This document shows, one piece after another, positions 6,369 to 12,530 of a DNA stretch of 12,530 bases. How positions within the stretch are numbered: the first letter of the stretch is position 1; every line of letters begins with the position of its first letter. The notes beneath the pieces are model-generated. The model did no database searches. It saw nothing but the letters and a program-made list of their open reading frames with translations, and was not told the origin of the DNA. This stretch comes from an uncultured Rubrobacteraceae bacterium (GTDB taxonomy: Bacteria; Actinomycetota; Rubrobacteria; Rubrobacterales; Rubrobacteraceae). The position numbers and the translations under genes are program-made. Location: NCBI GenBank assembly GCA_902806015.1, contig CADCUZ010000053.1:1-12530 (forward strand). Reading direction: 5' to 3'.

Positions 6369-6380
6369 AGGAGTATCATG
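6369..6380 (+). promoter_or_regulatory. Opsin ribosome binding site and start, complementary to the upstream palindrome
   Basis: AGGAG (6369-6373) stands four bases before ATG 6378 and fixes the opsin start. The ten bases GGAGTATCAT (6370-6379) are the exact reverse complement of ATGATACTCC (6198-6207), with two further G-U pairs possible. If a transcript began upstream of 6198, the left palindrome arm could pair either with its own right arm or with this start region. Confidence 0.45.
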
Positions 6381-7094
6381 GAAACCGTTTGGCTAACACT
6401 GGGTACCCTCGGCATGGGGGCTGCCACCCTCGCTTTCGCGTTTCTCGGCGTCAGGGCGCCCCAGGGAAGCAGGTACTTCTTCGTCATCACCGCCCTCATA
6501 ACCCTGATCGCGTTCGTCTCCTACCTGACCATGGCGACGGGGCAAGGGGAGGCGCAGGTCGGGGATCGAACATTCTACTACTTCCGTTACATAGATTGGG
6601 TGTTTACCACCCCGCTCTTGCTGCTCGACCTGGCCCTCCTGGCCCTGGTGGATTGGCGGCGCAACGTCGGCCTGATAGGCACCCTGATCGGGTTGGATCT
6701 GTTCATGATTCTTACCGGTTTGTGGGCCGGGGCGACGGTGAACCCCGTGGGCAGGGGCATCCTATTCCTGATTAGCACCGCCGCCATGATCGTGCTGCTC
6801 TACCTCGTCGTTACTCGGCTCTTCTCGGCGGCGGCCGGGCAGTCACCGGCGGTGCAGCAAATCTTCCGTGCGCTGGCGCTACTGACGGTGATCCTCTGGA
6901 GCCTGTACCCCGTAGTGTGGGTGATCGGCACGGAGGGAGTCGGGGCGGTGGGAGTGAGCACCGAGGTCTTCCTGTTCTTGGTTCTTGACCTCCTGGCGAA
7001 AGTGGGCTTCGGCTTCTTGCTTCTTACCAACCGGCAGGCGCTCTCGGACATCGCCAGCGGAGCGGCCGGGGCCCGACCGAGCAGGGTCAGCTAG
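6378..7094 (+). CDS. Bacteriorhodopsin-like light-driven outward proton pump
   Basis: The 238-residue, seven-helix microbial rhodopsin is unusually close to haloarchaeal bacteriorhodopsin (BR). Helix C reads RYIDWVFTTPLLLLDLALL, placing Arg70, Asp73 (BR Asp85, acceptor), Thr77 and Asp84 (BR Asp96, donor): a DTD motif, so outward proton pumping is expected. Helix G has Asp204 and the retinal Lys208 in VLDLLAKVGFGF. Glu186 and Glu196 match the BR release pair (Glu194, Glu204). Trp174, Tyr177 and Pro178 line the retinal pocket. Leu81 corresponds to BR Leu93, consistent with green absorption. Phe130 fills the place of BR Trp138, where xanthorhodopsin has Gly, so an antenna carotenoid is unlikely. 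Rubrobacter xylanophilus is known to carry a heat-stable proton-pumping rhodopsin, and this is probably an orthologue or close relative. It is first in an operon with crtY and blh, 71 bp before crtY. Confidence 0.96.
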   Translation: METVWLTLGTLGMGAATLAFAFLGVRAPQGSRYFFVITALITLIAFVSYLTMATGQGEAQVGDRTFYYFRYIDWVFTTPLLLLDLALLALVDWRRNVGLIGTLIGLDLFMILTGLWAGATVNPVGRGILFLISTAAMIVLLYLVVTRLFSAAAGQSPAVQQIFRALALLTVILWSLYPVVWVIGTEGVGAVGVSTEVFLFLVLDLLAKVGFGFLLLTNRQALSDIASGAAGARPSRVS

Positions 7095-7165
7095 ACCCAG
7101 AGGAACCTGGCACACCCGCTCCGAAGAGCCTATGAGCGAGAGCGCCGACGGGAACGGGTAGAGCT

Positions 7166-8314
7166 TTGGAGATAGCGATACTGGGGGCGGGGTGTTCGGG
7201 TAGCAGCCTGGCCTACCTCCTCGTCCGAGGTGGCTTTGCGGGGGAGATCCACGTGCTCGACGGCAGGACGGATTTCTCTCGCGAGCAACGCTGGTGCAGC
7301 TGGGGTCCGATCCCCACCCCTCTCGCCGGCCTAGTCGACGCTTCCTGGCCCCGTTGGAAGGTGCTTTCGGGAAGAAAAGAAGCACGGTGCTCGCTGCCGC
7401 AGCGGCCTTACCTGCACGTCCACGCCCCCCGCTTCTACCGGCACGTGCACGCTGAACTGGGCCGGACCCCCAACGTGCACCTCCACTTCGGAACCACCGT
7501 TCACTCGATAGAGGAGAGCGGGATGAGGCTCCTAGCCGAGACCAGCAAAGGAATGCTGGCGTCGGACATGGTCTTCGACAGCCGGCCCTCGCCAGAAGAG
7601 CGAGCCTCACCCGGAGCAGATACCCACGTTCGTCTGCGCCAGTCCTTTGCGGGGTTGGTGGTCAGGAGCGATGAGGCGGCGTTCGACCCGCGAACCGCCA
7701 CGTTGATGGACTTCGGAATCGAGGAGTCCCCGGGTCTCTCCTTCGTCTACGTACTACCTTTCGGAGCAGATCGGGCACTAATCGAGAGCACGGCGTTCTC
7801 GAGGGAAGCGGTGCCCGCCAAAGAGCACCGCCGACGGGTGGAGCGGTACCTGGAGCGCCAGGGGGTATCGGGATACGGCGTGGAGTCCGAAGAGAGTGGC
7901 AACCTCCCGATGTCCACCGAAAGCTATCCCACGCACAAGAGCGACCGGCATCTCATGATCGGGGTCGCCGGCGGGGCGACCCGTCCGTCGAGCGGGTACG
8001 CCTTCGTGCAGATTTTGCGCCAGAGCCGGCGCATCGCCGGGGCCATGGTTCGGGGCGAAATCCCGCCCATTTCGGAGGCCATCTCTCGCAAGCAGAGGCT
8101 CTTTGACGCGATCTTCCTCGACGCCGTCGACCGCTCGCCGGCGCTGGCGCGAAGCAGCTTCGTCCGAATGTTCGAACGTGTCCCGCCGGCGGCGCTGATT
8201 CGGTTCTTGTCGAACGAGAGCAGCTTGCGAGACGAGATGCGCCTGATCGCCGCACTGCCGAAGACGCCGTTCTTCCGCGCGGCGATCAGGCGCGCGGTGA
8301 CCCCGATCCGATGA
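7166..8314 (+). CDS. crtY: Lycopene beta-cyclase, CrtY type
   Basis: The 382-residue flavoprotein would cyclise both ends of lycopene to beta-carotene. It starts with a Rossmann motif LGAGCSG (6-12). It then has the CrtY signature RWCSW (42-46; usually R-x-W-C-x-W), QSFAGLVV (159-166), TLMDF (179-183), FVYVLPFG (193-200), NLPM (246-249) and GVAGGATRPSSGYAF (266-280). These are the conserved blocks of bacterial CrtY. The length is normal for the family. TTG 7166 is taken as the start: the frame has no ATG or GTG between an upstream TGA (7133-7135) and the Rossmann motif. The ribosome binding site is weak, so translation may depend on coupling to upstream reading. Its stop overlaps the blh start by four bases. 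No crtE, crtB or crtI lies nearby, so lycopene must come from elsewhere in the genome. Confidence 0.9.
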   Translation: MEIAILGAGCSGSSLAYLLVRGGFAGEIHVLDGRTDFSREQRWCSWGPIPTPLAGLVDASWPRWKVLSGRKEARCSLPQRPYLHVHAPRFYRHVHAELGRTPNVHLHFGTTVHSIEESGMRLLAETSKGMLASDMVFDSRPSPEERASPGADTHVRLRQSFAGLVVRSDEAAFDPRTATLMDFGIEESPGLSFVYVLPFGADRALIESTAFSREAVPAKEHRRRVERYLERQGVSGYGVESEESGNLPMSTESYPTHKSDRHLMIGVAGGATRPSSGYAFVQILRQSRRIAGAMVRGEIPPISEAISRKQRLFDAIFLDAVDRSPALARSSFVRMFERVPPAALIRFLSNESSLRDEMRLIAALPKTPFFRAAIRRAVTPIR

Positions 8315-9321
8315 CTGCGACGTATAGAAGGCTCTTCTTCTCTGCAGAGCCTCTCGGAGACCTCGTCCCGTGGAGCTGCGCCTCGCTCGCCATCGTGGCT
8401 AGTGTAGCGCTCGGCTCCGCACCCGATGGCGTCCAGCTGTGGCCCTGGCTGGTCAGCATCGCGCTGTTCGGACTACCGCACGGTGCGTGCGACCATCTCG
8501 TCGCCGCGCGAATCGGCGGGGACTACCGGTCCGAGCGTACCACCATCGCTACGGCCTTCTTCCCGCTGTACCTCGCCGGAGGCGTTGCCATGATGTTACT
8601 CTGGATCGCGAGTCCGGCCGTCGCCCTGGGGCTTTTTTTGGGCCTCACCGCGTGGCACTGGGGGAGCGCCGACGCGGTTGCCTACGGGGAAGGTCTCGCC
8701 GCGTTCGCCCTGCGCTCCACGGGCCGCGGCTTGCTCGTCGTCTCGGCCCCCTTGGTGTTCCACCCCGGGAGAAGCTGGGAGGCGCTCTCGAGCCTTCTGG
8801 AGATCTTCGGAGCGGCCACGGTGGCGCAGACGCCGAGCTGGCTACCCGGCCTCACGGCGGGATGCCTCGTCCTGGGCCTGATGTTGGAATGCCTGCTCGT
8901 GGCTCAGGACGCGTGGCACCTGCGGAGGCGGCCCGCGGCCAGGGAGTCGGTCGAGCTGGTCCTGTTGGTCGTCCTTTTCTACCTGGTCTCGCCGGTGGCG
9001 GCGGTCGGCGTCTACTTCGTAGCCTGGCACGCCTGGAGGCACACGCTGAGGACGGGCGCCCTGTTGCACCCCGAGAAGGTAGGGAGATTGCCGGCCCTGG
9101 TTGCGGCGTACCACGGCCGGGCGCTGCCGCTCACGCTGACGAGCGTGGTCGCGCTCGCGGCCCTGACCCTGGCAGTGGGCTGGGAGAGTCCGCAGAAGCT
9201 CACCGCCGTGTACCTGGTCCTGCTCTCCGCCCTGACGGTGCCACACTCGGTCGTGGTGAGCGCGTGGGACTACAGGTCGCGCCTCCCTCGTTACCGCTCG
9301 AGGCCGCTACGAGACCGCTGA
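8311..9321 (+). CDS. blh: Beta-carotene 15,15'-dioxygenase, Brp/Blh family
   Basis: This 336-residue, multi-helix membrane enzyme would split beta-carotene into two retinals, the rhodopsin chromophore. The iron-binding histidines of the family are all visible: GLPHGACDH (His57, His62), TAWHWGSAD (His116) and VAWHAWRH (His240, His244). The His spacing matches that of characterised marine Blh. Hydrophobic segments recur along the chain (for example 88-112, 182-197 and 217-240), as expected for an integral membrane protein. ATG 8311 overlaps the crtY stop in ATGA, a sign of translational coupling. A strong hairpin 52 bp after its stop probably ends the operon. The adjacent opsin supports retinal production over another role. 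Confidence 0.93.
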   Translation: MTATYRRLFFSAEPLGDLVPWSCASLAIVASVALGSAPDGVQLWPWLVSIALFGLPHGACDHLVAARIGGDYRSERTTIATAFFPLYLAGGVAMMLLWIASPAVALGLFLGLTAWHWGSADAVAYGEGLAAFALRSTGRGLLVVSAPLVFHPGRSWEALSSLLEIFGAATVAQTPSWLPGLTAGCLVLGLMLECLLVAQDAWHLRRRPAARESVELVLLVVLFYLVSPVAAVGVYFVAWHAWRHTLRTGALLHPEKVGRLPALVAAYHGRALPLTLTSVVALAALTLAVGWESPQKLTAVYLVLLSALTVPHSVVVSAWDYRSRLPRYRSRPLRDR

Positions 9322-9373
9322 GTGTTGCTTGCCAGCGCAGTAAAATGAGTGGCGTGAGAAACCTCATCGGTGA

Positions 9374-9402
9374 AGAGGGCCACCCTGCGCGGGTGGCCCT
9401 CT
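9374..9402. terminator. Strong hairpin ending the rhodopsin operon
   Basis: AGAGGGCCACCC (9374-9385) pairs perfectly with GGGTGGCCCTCT (9391-9402) around a 5-base loop, a 12-bp GC-rich stem. No T-run follows, so termination may be of the U-less type. The symmetric stem could also act on the other strand. Confidence 0.75.
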
Positions 9403-9463
9403 ACATTCCCATCTCGCGTATTGAACTGAGCCGACGGGTTCGACATAGGGGAAGACGGAGAAG

Positions 9464-9807
9464 GTGCACAATGAGGCGGATATAACAGACCGGGGCGAGC
9501 AACTAGGGGTACCCGTGGGGAGGGAGACCACCTCCGGGGGTCGCAGAAGGCTCCGGTGACTCTCGTGGAGTACAGGAACTACGAGTGCCCCTACTGCGGC
9601 CGGGCGTATCCTCTCGTAAAGGAGGCGCTCGAGGAGGCCCGGGGCCAGATACGCTTCGTCTTCAGGCACTTCCCGCTCGACCCGGTACACCCGAACGCGC
9701 GGCCCGCGGCCGAAGCGGCCGAAGCGACGGGGGCTCAGGACAGGTTCTGGGAGATGCACGACCTGCTCTACTCCAATCAGGATCGTCTGTCCGCCAGGCG
9801 GCAATAG
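9464..9807 (+). pseudogene. DsbA/thioredoxin-4-like protein, frameshifted and truncated
   Basis: GTG 9464, with GACGGAG just upstream, starts NEADITDRGEQLGVPVGRE. The frame then slips by -1 between about 9517 and 9526 and continues GDHLRGS, then APVTLVEYRNYECPYCGRAY, with the CPYC redox motif, followed by FVFRHFPLDPVHPNARPAAE and FWEMHDLLYSNQD. This is the N-terminal half of a DsbA-family disulfide oxidoreductase of about 170-200 residues. After LLYSNQDRLS the homology ends and TAG (9805-9807) follows. The C-terminal half, including the helical cap end and the cis-Pro strand, is missing. The loss coincides with the end of an HTH relic on the other strand, so a rearrangement joined the two. 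Confidence 0.8.
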
Positions 9808-9932
9808 AGCGCAGGACGGCTAATGCCAAGCGCCTTGGCGGCGGCTGTCTAGGTCGGATGCGCTAAGAGCGCCTCCAGGGTATCTCGCTGCTCTACGGAC
9901 AGACCCAGGGGTTCTTGATCGAATATTCTCAT
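9777..9932 (-). pseudogene. Small helix-turn-helix protein with an internal stop
   Basis: On the minus strand ATG 9932-9930 is preceded by AGAGGAG, a good ribosome binding site. The frame reads MRIFDQEPLGLSVEQRDTLE, then ALLAHPT, a TAG (9851-9849), then TAAAKALGISRPALYCRLAD and TGA (9779-9777). The second part is a clear helix-turn-helix of the kind found in Fis-like/PucR-type C-termini and small phage or transposon regulators. One nonsense codon separates the two parts. The 3' end runs into the DsbA relic. It may be an accessory gene of a lost mobile element. Confidence 0.55.
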
Positions 9933-10025
9933 GTGACTTGCTCCTCTTGTTTGATGCGGGCGACACGGGCCAGCCGGTCCCCGGCTCGGTAGAGCTACGG
10001 GGGTGGACGGCGTGTGCGAGATTAG

Positions 10026-10060
10026 AAAAACCCGGCGCAGAGGGGAACGACTAAGCCGGG
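10026..10060 (-). terminator. Rho-independent terminator on the minus strand
   Basis: CCCGGC (10031-10036) pairs with GCCGGG (10055-10060). On the minus strand the stem is followed by five T residues (10030-10026). The 18-nt loop is long. It lies 30 bases past the end of the minus-strand relic at 10090-10332, which it would terminate. Confidence 0.5.
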
Positions 10061-10089
10061 GTGAGGTGGGCTAGGTTGTGGCGGAGCCC

Positions 10090-10332
10090 TTAGGCGGTGC
10101 GCCGGGCCTTGACGCGGTCGAAGATCTTGTAGATTTCCGGGCCGTCGAGGTACAAATGCGGTTTTGTTCGGGATCGGGGCCCCGATGGTCGTCTACTCTG
10201 GCAAGAAAGCCCCCGCGAACGTGGAAGGGGGATCGGGTCCTTGCCGACGACCATGCCCTTGCTCGCCTTCACTAAGGATTGGCGGACGAGCAGGGGTCCC
10301 GTTTGACCCGCGTCCCAGGCTGTGTCTAACAT
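10090..10332 (-). pseudogene. Unrecognised minus-strand gene remnant
   Basis: An open frame of 80 codons runs from ATG 10332 to TAA 10092-10090. Its beginning (MLDTAWDAGQTGPLLVRQSL) and its end (HLYLDGPEIYKIFDRVKARR) have strongly GC-rich third positions and sensible residue mixes. The middle (about 10150-10210) is Ser/Arg/Pro-rich and looks out of frame. This suggests a real gene damaged by compensating indels. I do not recognise the family. A minus-strand terminator follows it. Its start overlaps the -10 box of the nnr promoter. Confidence 0.3.
10303..10332 (+). promoter_or_regulatory. Promoter of the nnr-like gene
   Basis: TTGACC (10303-10308), an 18-base gap, and TAACAT (10327-10332) make a good housekeeping-type promoter. 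Transcription would start near 10339, four bases before the ribosome binding site AGGAAGGGGAG (10343-10353). It rules out the in-frame GTG at 10322 as a start, since that lies upstream of the expected transcript. Confidence 0.65.
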
Positions 10333-10357
10333 GGGTCGGCTCAGGAAGGGGAGAGAC

Positions 10358-11884
10358 ATGCAAGAAGAGCGGACGCGGGCTCGCCTGCCCGGATGGCTCG
10401 ACGGACTCTACGACCCTGACGAGATGCGCGCCGCGGATCGCTTCGCGATGGAGCGGCGCGGCATCCTGGAATTGGAACTTGCCGAGAAGGCCGGAGCGGG
10501 ACTGGCGGTGGCCGCGGCCGAGGTCGCCGGAGGGGGACCCATCCGCGTCGTGGTCGGACCGGGCAACAACGGGGGTGACGGCCTGATCTCGGCCCGGCTT
10601 CTCCGGGAAGCAGGGCACGAGGTCGACGTGATGGCCCCGCTCGCGCTGGACGGCCTCGCCGGCGTGCCGCGCACGAATCTCGACCGCCTGCCCGGGGCGC
10701 CACCGCTCCCGTTCGATCCGACGGCACTCGAGGGCTCCGGTGCCATAGTCGATGCGTTGCTCGGGACGGGCTTCGAGGGCGTCGTCCGCGAACCTCTCGT
10801 CGGGGTCATCGCGGCGATCAACGCCGCGGGCGCGCCGGTGGTCGCCGCGGACGTGCCCTCCGGGGTGAACGCGGCAACCGGCGAGGTGGAGGGGCCGGCG
10901 ATCCGCGCCGAAATCACGACCACGAACCACGCCCCAAAGATCGGCCTGTACGTGGCGCCGGGCGCGTGGCGCGTGGGCGAGGTGCGCGTGATCGACATCG
11001 GCATCCCGCGCGGCGCTCCGGAGGCTAGCCTCGTTGGCCTGATCTCCCGGCGCGTGTTGGGTCTGGTGCCAGCCCGGCCCCGTTACGCGTCGCTGCGCGA
11101 CACCGTCCTGGTCGTGGGCGGGGCACGCGGCTCGACCTGGGCCCCCGCGATGGCGGCGGAGGCCGCGATGCGCGCCGGCACCTGCTACGTGCGGGCGGCC
11201 GTCCCCACCTCGGTCGCTCCCTTCATGGATCTGCGCCTGCCCGGGGCCCTGATCCACGGCCTGGAGGAAGAGGACGGCCGCCACGCCGAAGAGGGCGTGC
11301 GGACGATCGCGGACCTCGCGCCCGAGGCCGGAGCGGTCGTGCTCGGGCCAGGCCTGGTTGGCACCGAGGGCGCCTTCTCGCGGTCGGTCGGCTCCTCCAT
11401 CGAGGTTCCGATGGTCATCGAAGCCGGCGGACTGTCCGCGTTCCCCTCCGCGGAGGCGTTCGCCGAACGGCCCGGTCCCACGGTCCTGATCACGAACGAG
11501 GCCGGGATCGGGCGTCTGCTCGGACTTTCACCGGAGGAGGTCGGGGCGCGCCGGCTCGCCTCCGCGCGGGCGCTCGTCGACCGGACGGGAGCTGTGGTCG
11601 TATTGGAGGGCGACGGCAGCCTCGTCGCCGCGCCCGGTAACCCGGTAGCCCTCGGGCCAGGCGCGAGCGGCGCCCTGGCAGCCAACGGGACCGGGAGCGT
11701 GTTGGCGGGGCTGGTCGGGACGTTTCTGGCGCGGGGGATGGACCCGTTTGTGTCCGCCGCGGCGGCGGTGCTTGCGCGGTCCGACGCCGGGGATCTGGCC
11801 GCAATGTACGTCGGCGCGGGTCACACCGTGGCGGGGGACGTCATCCAGGCGCTCCCGGAAGCACTAGAGCCCCGGCGCGACTAG
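10358..11884 (+). CDS. nnr: Nnr-type NAD(P)HX epimerase with a degenerate dehydratase domain
   Basis: The 508-residue protein has the two-domain order of bacterial Nnr, which repairs hydrated NAD(P)H. The N-terminal epimerase half looks intact: GPGNNGGDGL (67-76), DALLGTGF, ADVPSGVNAATGEV and HAPKIGLYVAPG. The C-terminal half has the fold pattern of the ADP/ATP-dependent dehydratase (VLVVGGARGS, VVLGPGLVG, GTGSVLAGLVGTFLARGMDP, AGDVIQALPEAL). However, the catalytic Asp of GTGD is Ser447. The DADAL(N) block reads EAGGLS (355-360), and the TPHxGE block has Asn380 in place of His. Many changes at conserved sites with an open frame suggest a non-catalytic or altered domain and not recent decay. 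ATG 10358 is chosen because of the promoter and AGGAAGGGGAG upstream. Confidence 0.85.
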   Translation: MQEERTRARLPGWLDGLYDPDEMRAADRFAMERRGILELELAEKAGAGLAVAAAEVAGGGPIRVVVGPGNNGGDGLISARLLREAGHEVDVMAPLALDGLAGVPRTNLDRLPGAPPLPFDPTALEGSGAIVDALLGTGFEGVVREPLVGVIAAINAAGAPVVAADVPSGVNAATGEVEGPAIRAEITTTNHAPKIGLYVAPGAWRVGEVRVIDIGIPRGAPEASLVGLISRRVLGLVPARPRYASLRDTVLVVGGARGSTWAPAMAAEAAMRAGTCYVRAAVPTSVAPFMDLRLPGALIHGLEEEDGRHAEEGVRTIADLAPEAGAVVLGPGLVGTEGAFSRSVGSSIEVPMVIEAGGLSAFPSAEAFAERPGPTVLITNEAGIGRLLGLSPEEVGARRLASARALVDRTGAVVVLEGDGSLVAAPGNPVALGPGASGALAANGTGSVLAGLVGTFLARGMDPFVSAAAAVLARSDAGDLAAMYVGAGHTVAGDVIQALPEALEPRRD

Positions 11885-12530
11885 GCACTGTAGCATGATC
11901 GGAGAAAGATTGTGCGATTATGGAGCAATTTCTAGCCCCAGTTCGGGGACACAGCGTTTCCAGCTACACGGTGGAATCGCTTACCCGTACTCCCGCCATA
12001 AGCCCAGGAACTCGCGCCTCTGCGGGAGGCCGCCGCAGAACGCTCTTCGAGGTCCGCTTCCAGGAGCTTCCTCGCTTCTTCCTCAGGTCCAACGAGTAGG
12101 CGTTCATGTTGACATCCTGCCATAGCGCCCAACTACGCTGCAGGACCCTCTAGAACCCGCTCGGAGCCGGTCCAGACGGTCTAAGACCGGCATGCCGTAG
12201 CGACCACCTACTCGGTATGATGAGGCAGTCAGGATAATACCCTTCTAGGCAGCGTATATGAGTCAGGGACGCTCATGGGTGTTGGACCGGGGCCAGGCGG
12301 ACTTCCGAGAACGCCCAACAGGCGAAGTTCGCAGAGATCATCTTCCACGCTGTGAGTATCCTGGAGAATGGCTGTGGGCGACACCTCGGAGCGGCCTGAC
12401 CCTCCTTCCACGTGGGCCAAAGGTGCCTTGCGAGTGACTCGTCGGCCGGACACCTTGGTCTCGCCCAACGGCCGCCCGGGGCCGGAGCAGCGTCGTGACC
12501 TCATAGGAGCTCGCCTCTGACGTGACTCTT
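11885..12530. other. Region without an intact gene
   Basis: Apart from the IS630-type relic (11940-12107) I find no gene. At about 12308-12398 a plus-strand frame reads NAQQAKFAEIIFHAVSILEN and then stops. It looks like a piece of a former gene, but I cannot name it. No RNA gene, promoter of quality or terminator was recognised to the window end. Confidence 0.5.
11940..12107 (-). pseudogene. Eroded IS630-type transposase fragment
   Basis: Reading the minus strand from ATG 12107, the first codons give MNAYSLDLRKK, the usual opening of IS630-family transposases (M-K-x-Y-S-x-D-L-R). Other frames then give EEARKLLEADLEERSAAA, RREFLGLWREYG and VRVSDSTV, which fit the segment linking the HTH and catalytic parts of that family. 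About 100 residues between the first two pieces are missing, and the DDE domain is absent. No terminal repeats were found, so this is an old fragment. Confidence 0.45.

Noticed and set aside
7132..7161. Nine-codon ATG frame just before crtY as a leader peptide
   Set aside because: There is no clear ribosome binding site and no sign of attenuation. It is too short to support.
6879..7610. Minus-strand open frame across the opsin-crtY junction
   Set aside because: It is the shadow of two firmly identified genes, with a low-complexity Arg/Ser/Gly sequence.
10193..11284. Minus-strand open frame of 363 codons opposite nnr
   Set aside because: It is the antisense mirror of a well-supported gene with conserved motifs. 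The composition is biased and no motif is seen.
1..12530. CRISPR arrays, tRNA or rRNA genes
   Set aside because: I saw no regularly spaced repeats and no tRNA- or rRNA-like conserved segments on either strand by reading.

Overview
The window is high-GC DNA with GTG/TTG starts and Shine-Dalgarno sites. It fits a stress-tolerant actinobacterium, most likely Rubrobacter or a close relative. The pointers are a bacteriorhodopsin-like pump in a high-GC Gram-positive setting, a manganese-catalase relic, a sortase-type LPDTG protein and a SigJ-type sigma-factor tail. The genus is an inference from gene content, not a search result.

Layout, left to right. (1) 3-122: the end of an ECF sigma factor. 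(2) 123-1220: a decayed stretch without an intact gene. It holds a small membrane-protein remnant on the minus strand and the first ~36 codons of a manganese catalase. (3) 1221-2983: two intact, adjacent genes, an atypical SDR and a renalase-like FAD oxidoreductase. (4) 2991-3929: a secreted Vgb-like beta-propeller gene broken by three frameshifts, then a winged-helix regulator tail. (5) 4214-5091: an 878-bp IS5-type element with perfect 17-bp terminal repeats and a TTA target duplication. It sits in the signal-peptide codons of a DUF4397, LPDTG-anchored surface protein, and its own transposase is dead. (6) 5990-6277: a second, homologous remnant of the small membrane protein. (7) 6200-9402: the main system, a probable operon of light-driven proton pump, lycopene cyclase crtY and blh (beta-carotene to retinal). 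It is preceded by a perfect palindrome and closed by a 12-bp-stem hairpin. (8) 9464-10332: relics of a DsbA-like thioredoxin, an HTH protein and an unrecognised minus-strand gene. (9) 10303-11884: a well-formed promoter and an Nnr-type NAD(P)HX repair protein whose dehydratase half lacks its key catalytic residues. (10) 11885-12530: an eroded IS630-type transposase and otherwise unexplained sequence.

How it fits together. CrtY would cyclise lycopene to beta-carotene, Blh would cleave that to two retinals, and retinal would bind Lys208 of the opsin. The cassette therefore needs only lycopene from the cell. The rhodopsin keeps the bacteriorhodopsin acceptor, donor and release residues, so outward proton pumping is the expected activity. 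The cassette is flanked by transposon debris and pseudogenes. All six frameshifts I could place confidently run in the same direction (-1), while the roughly 7 kb of intact genes show none.
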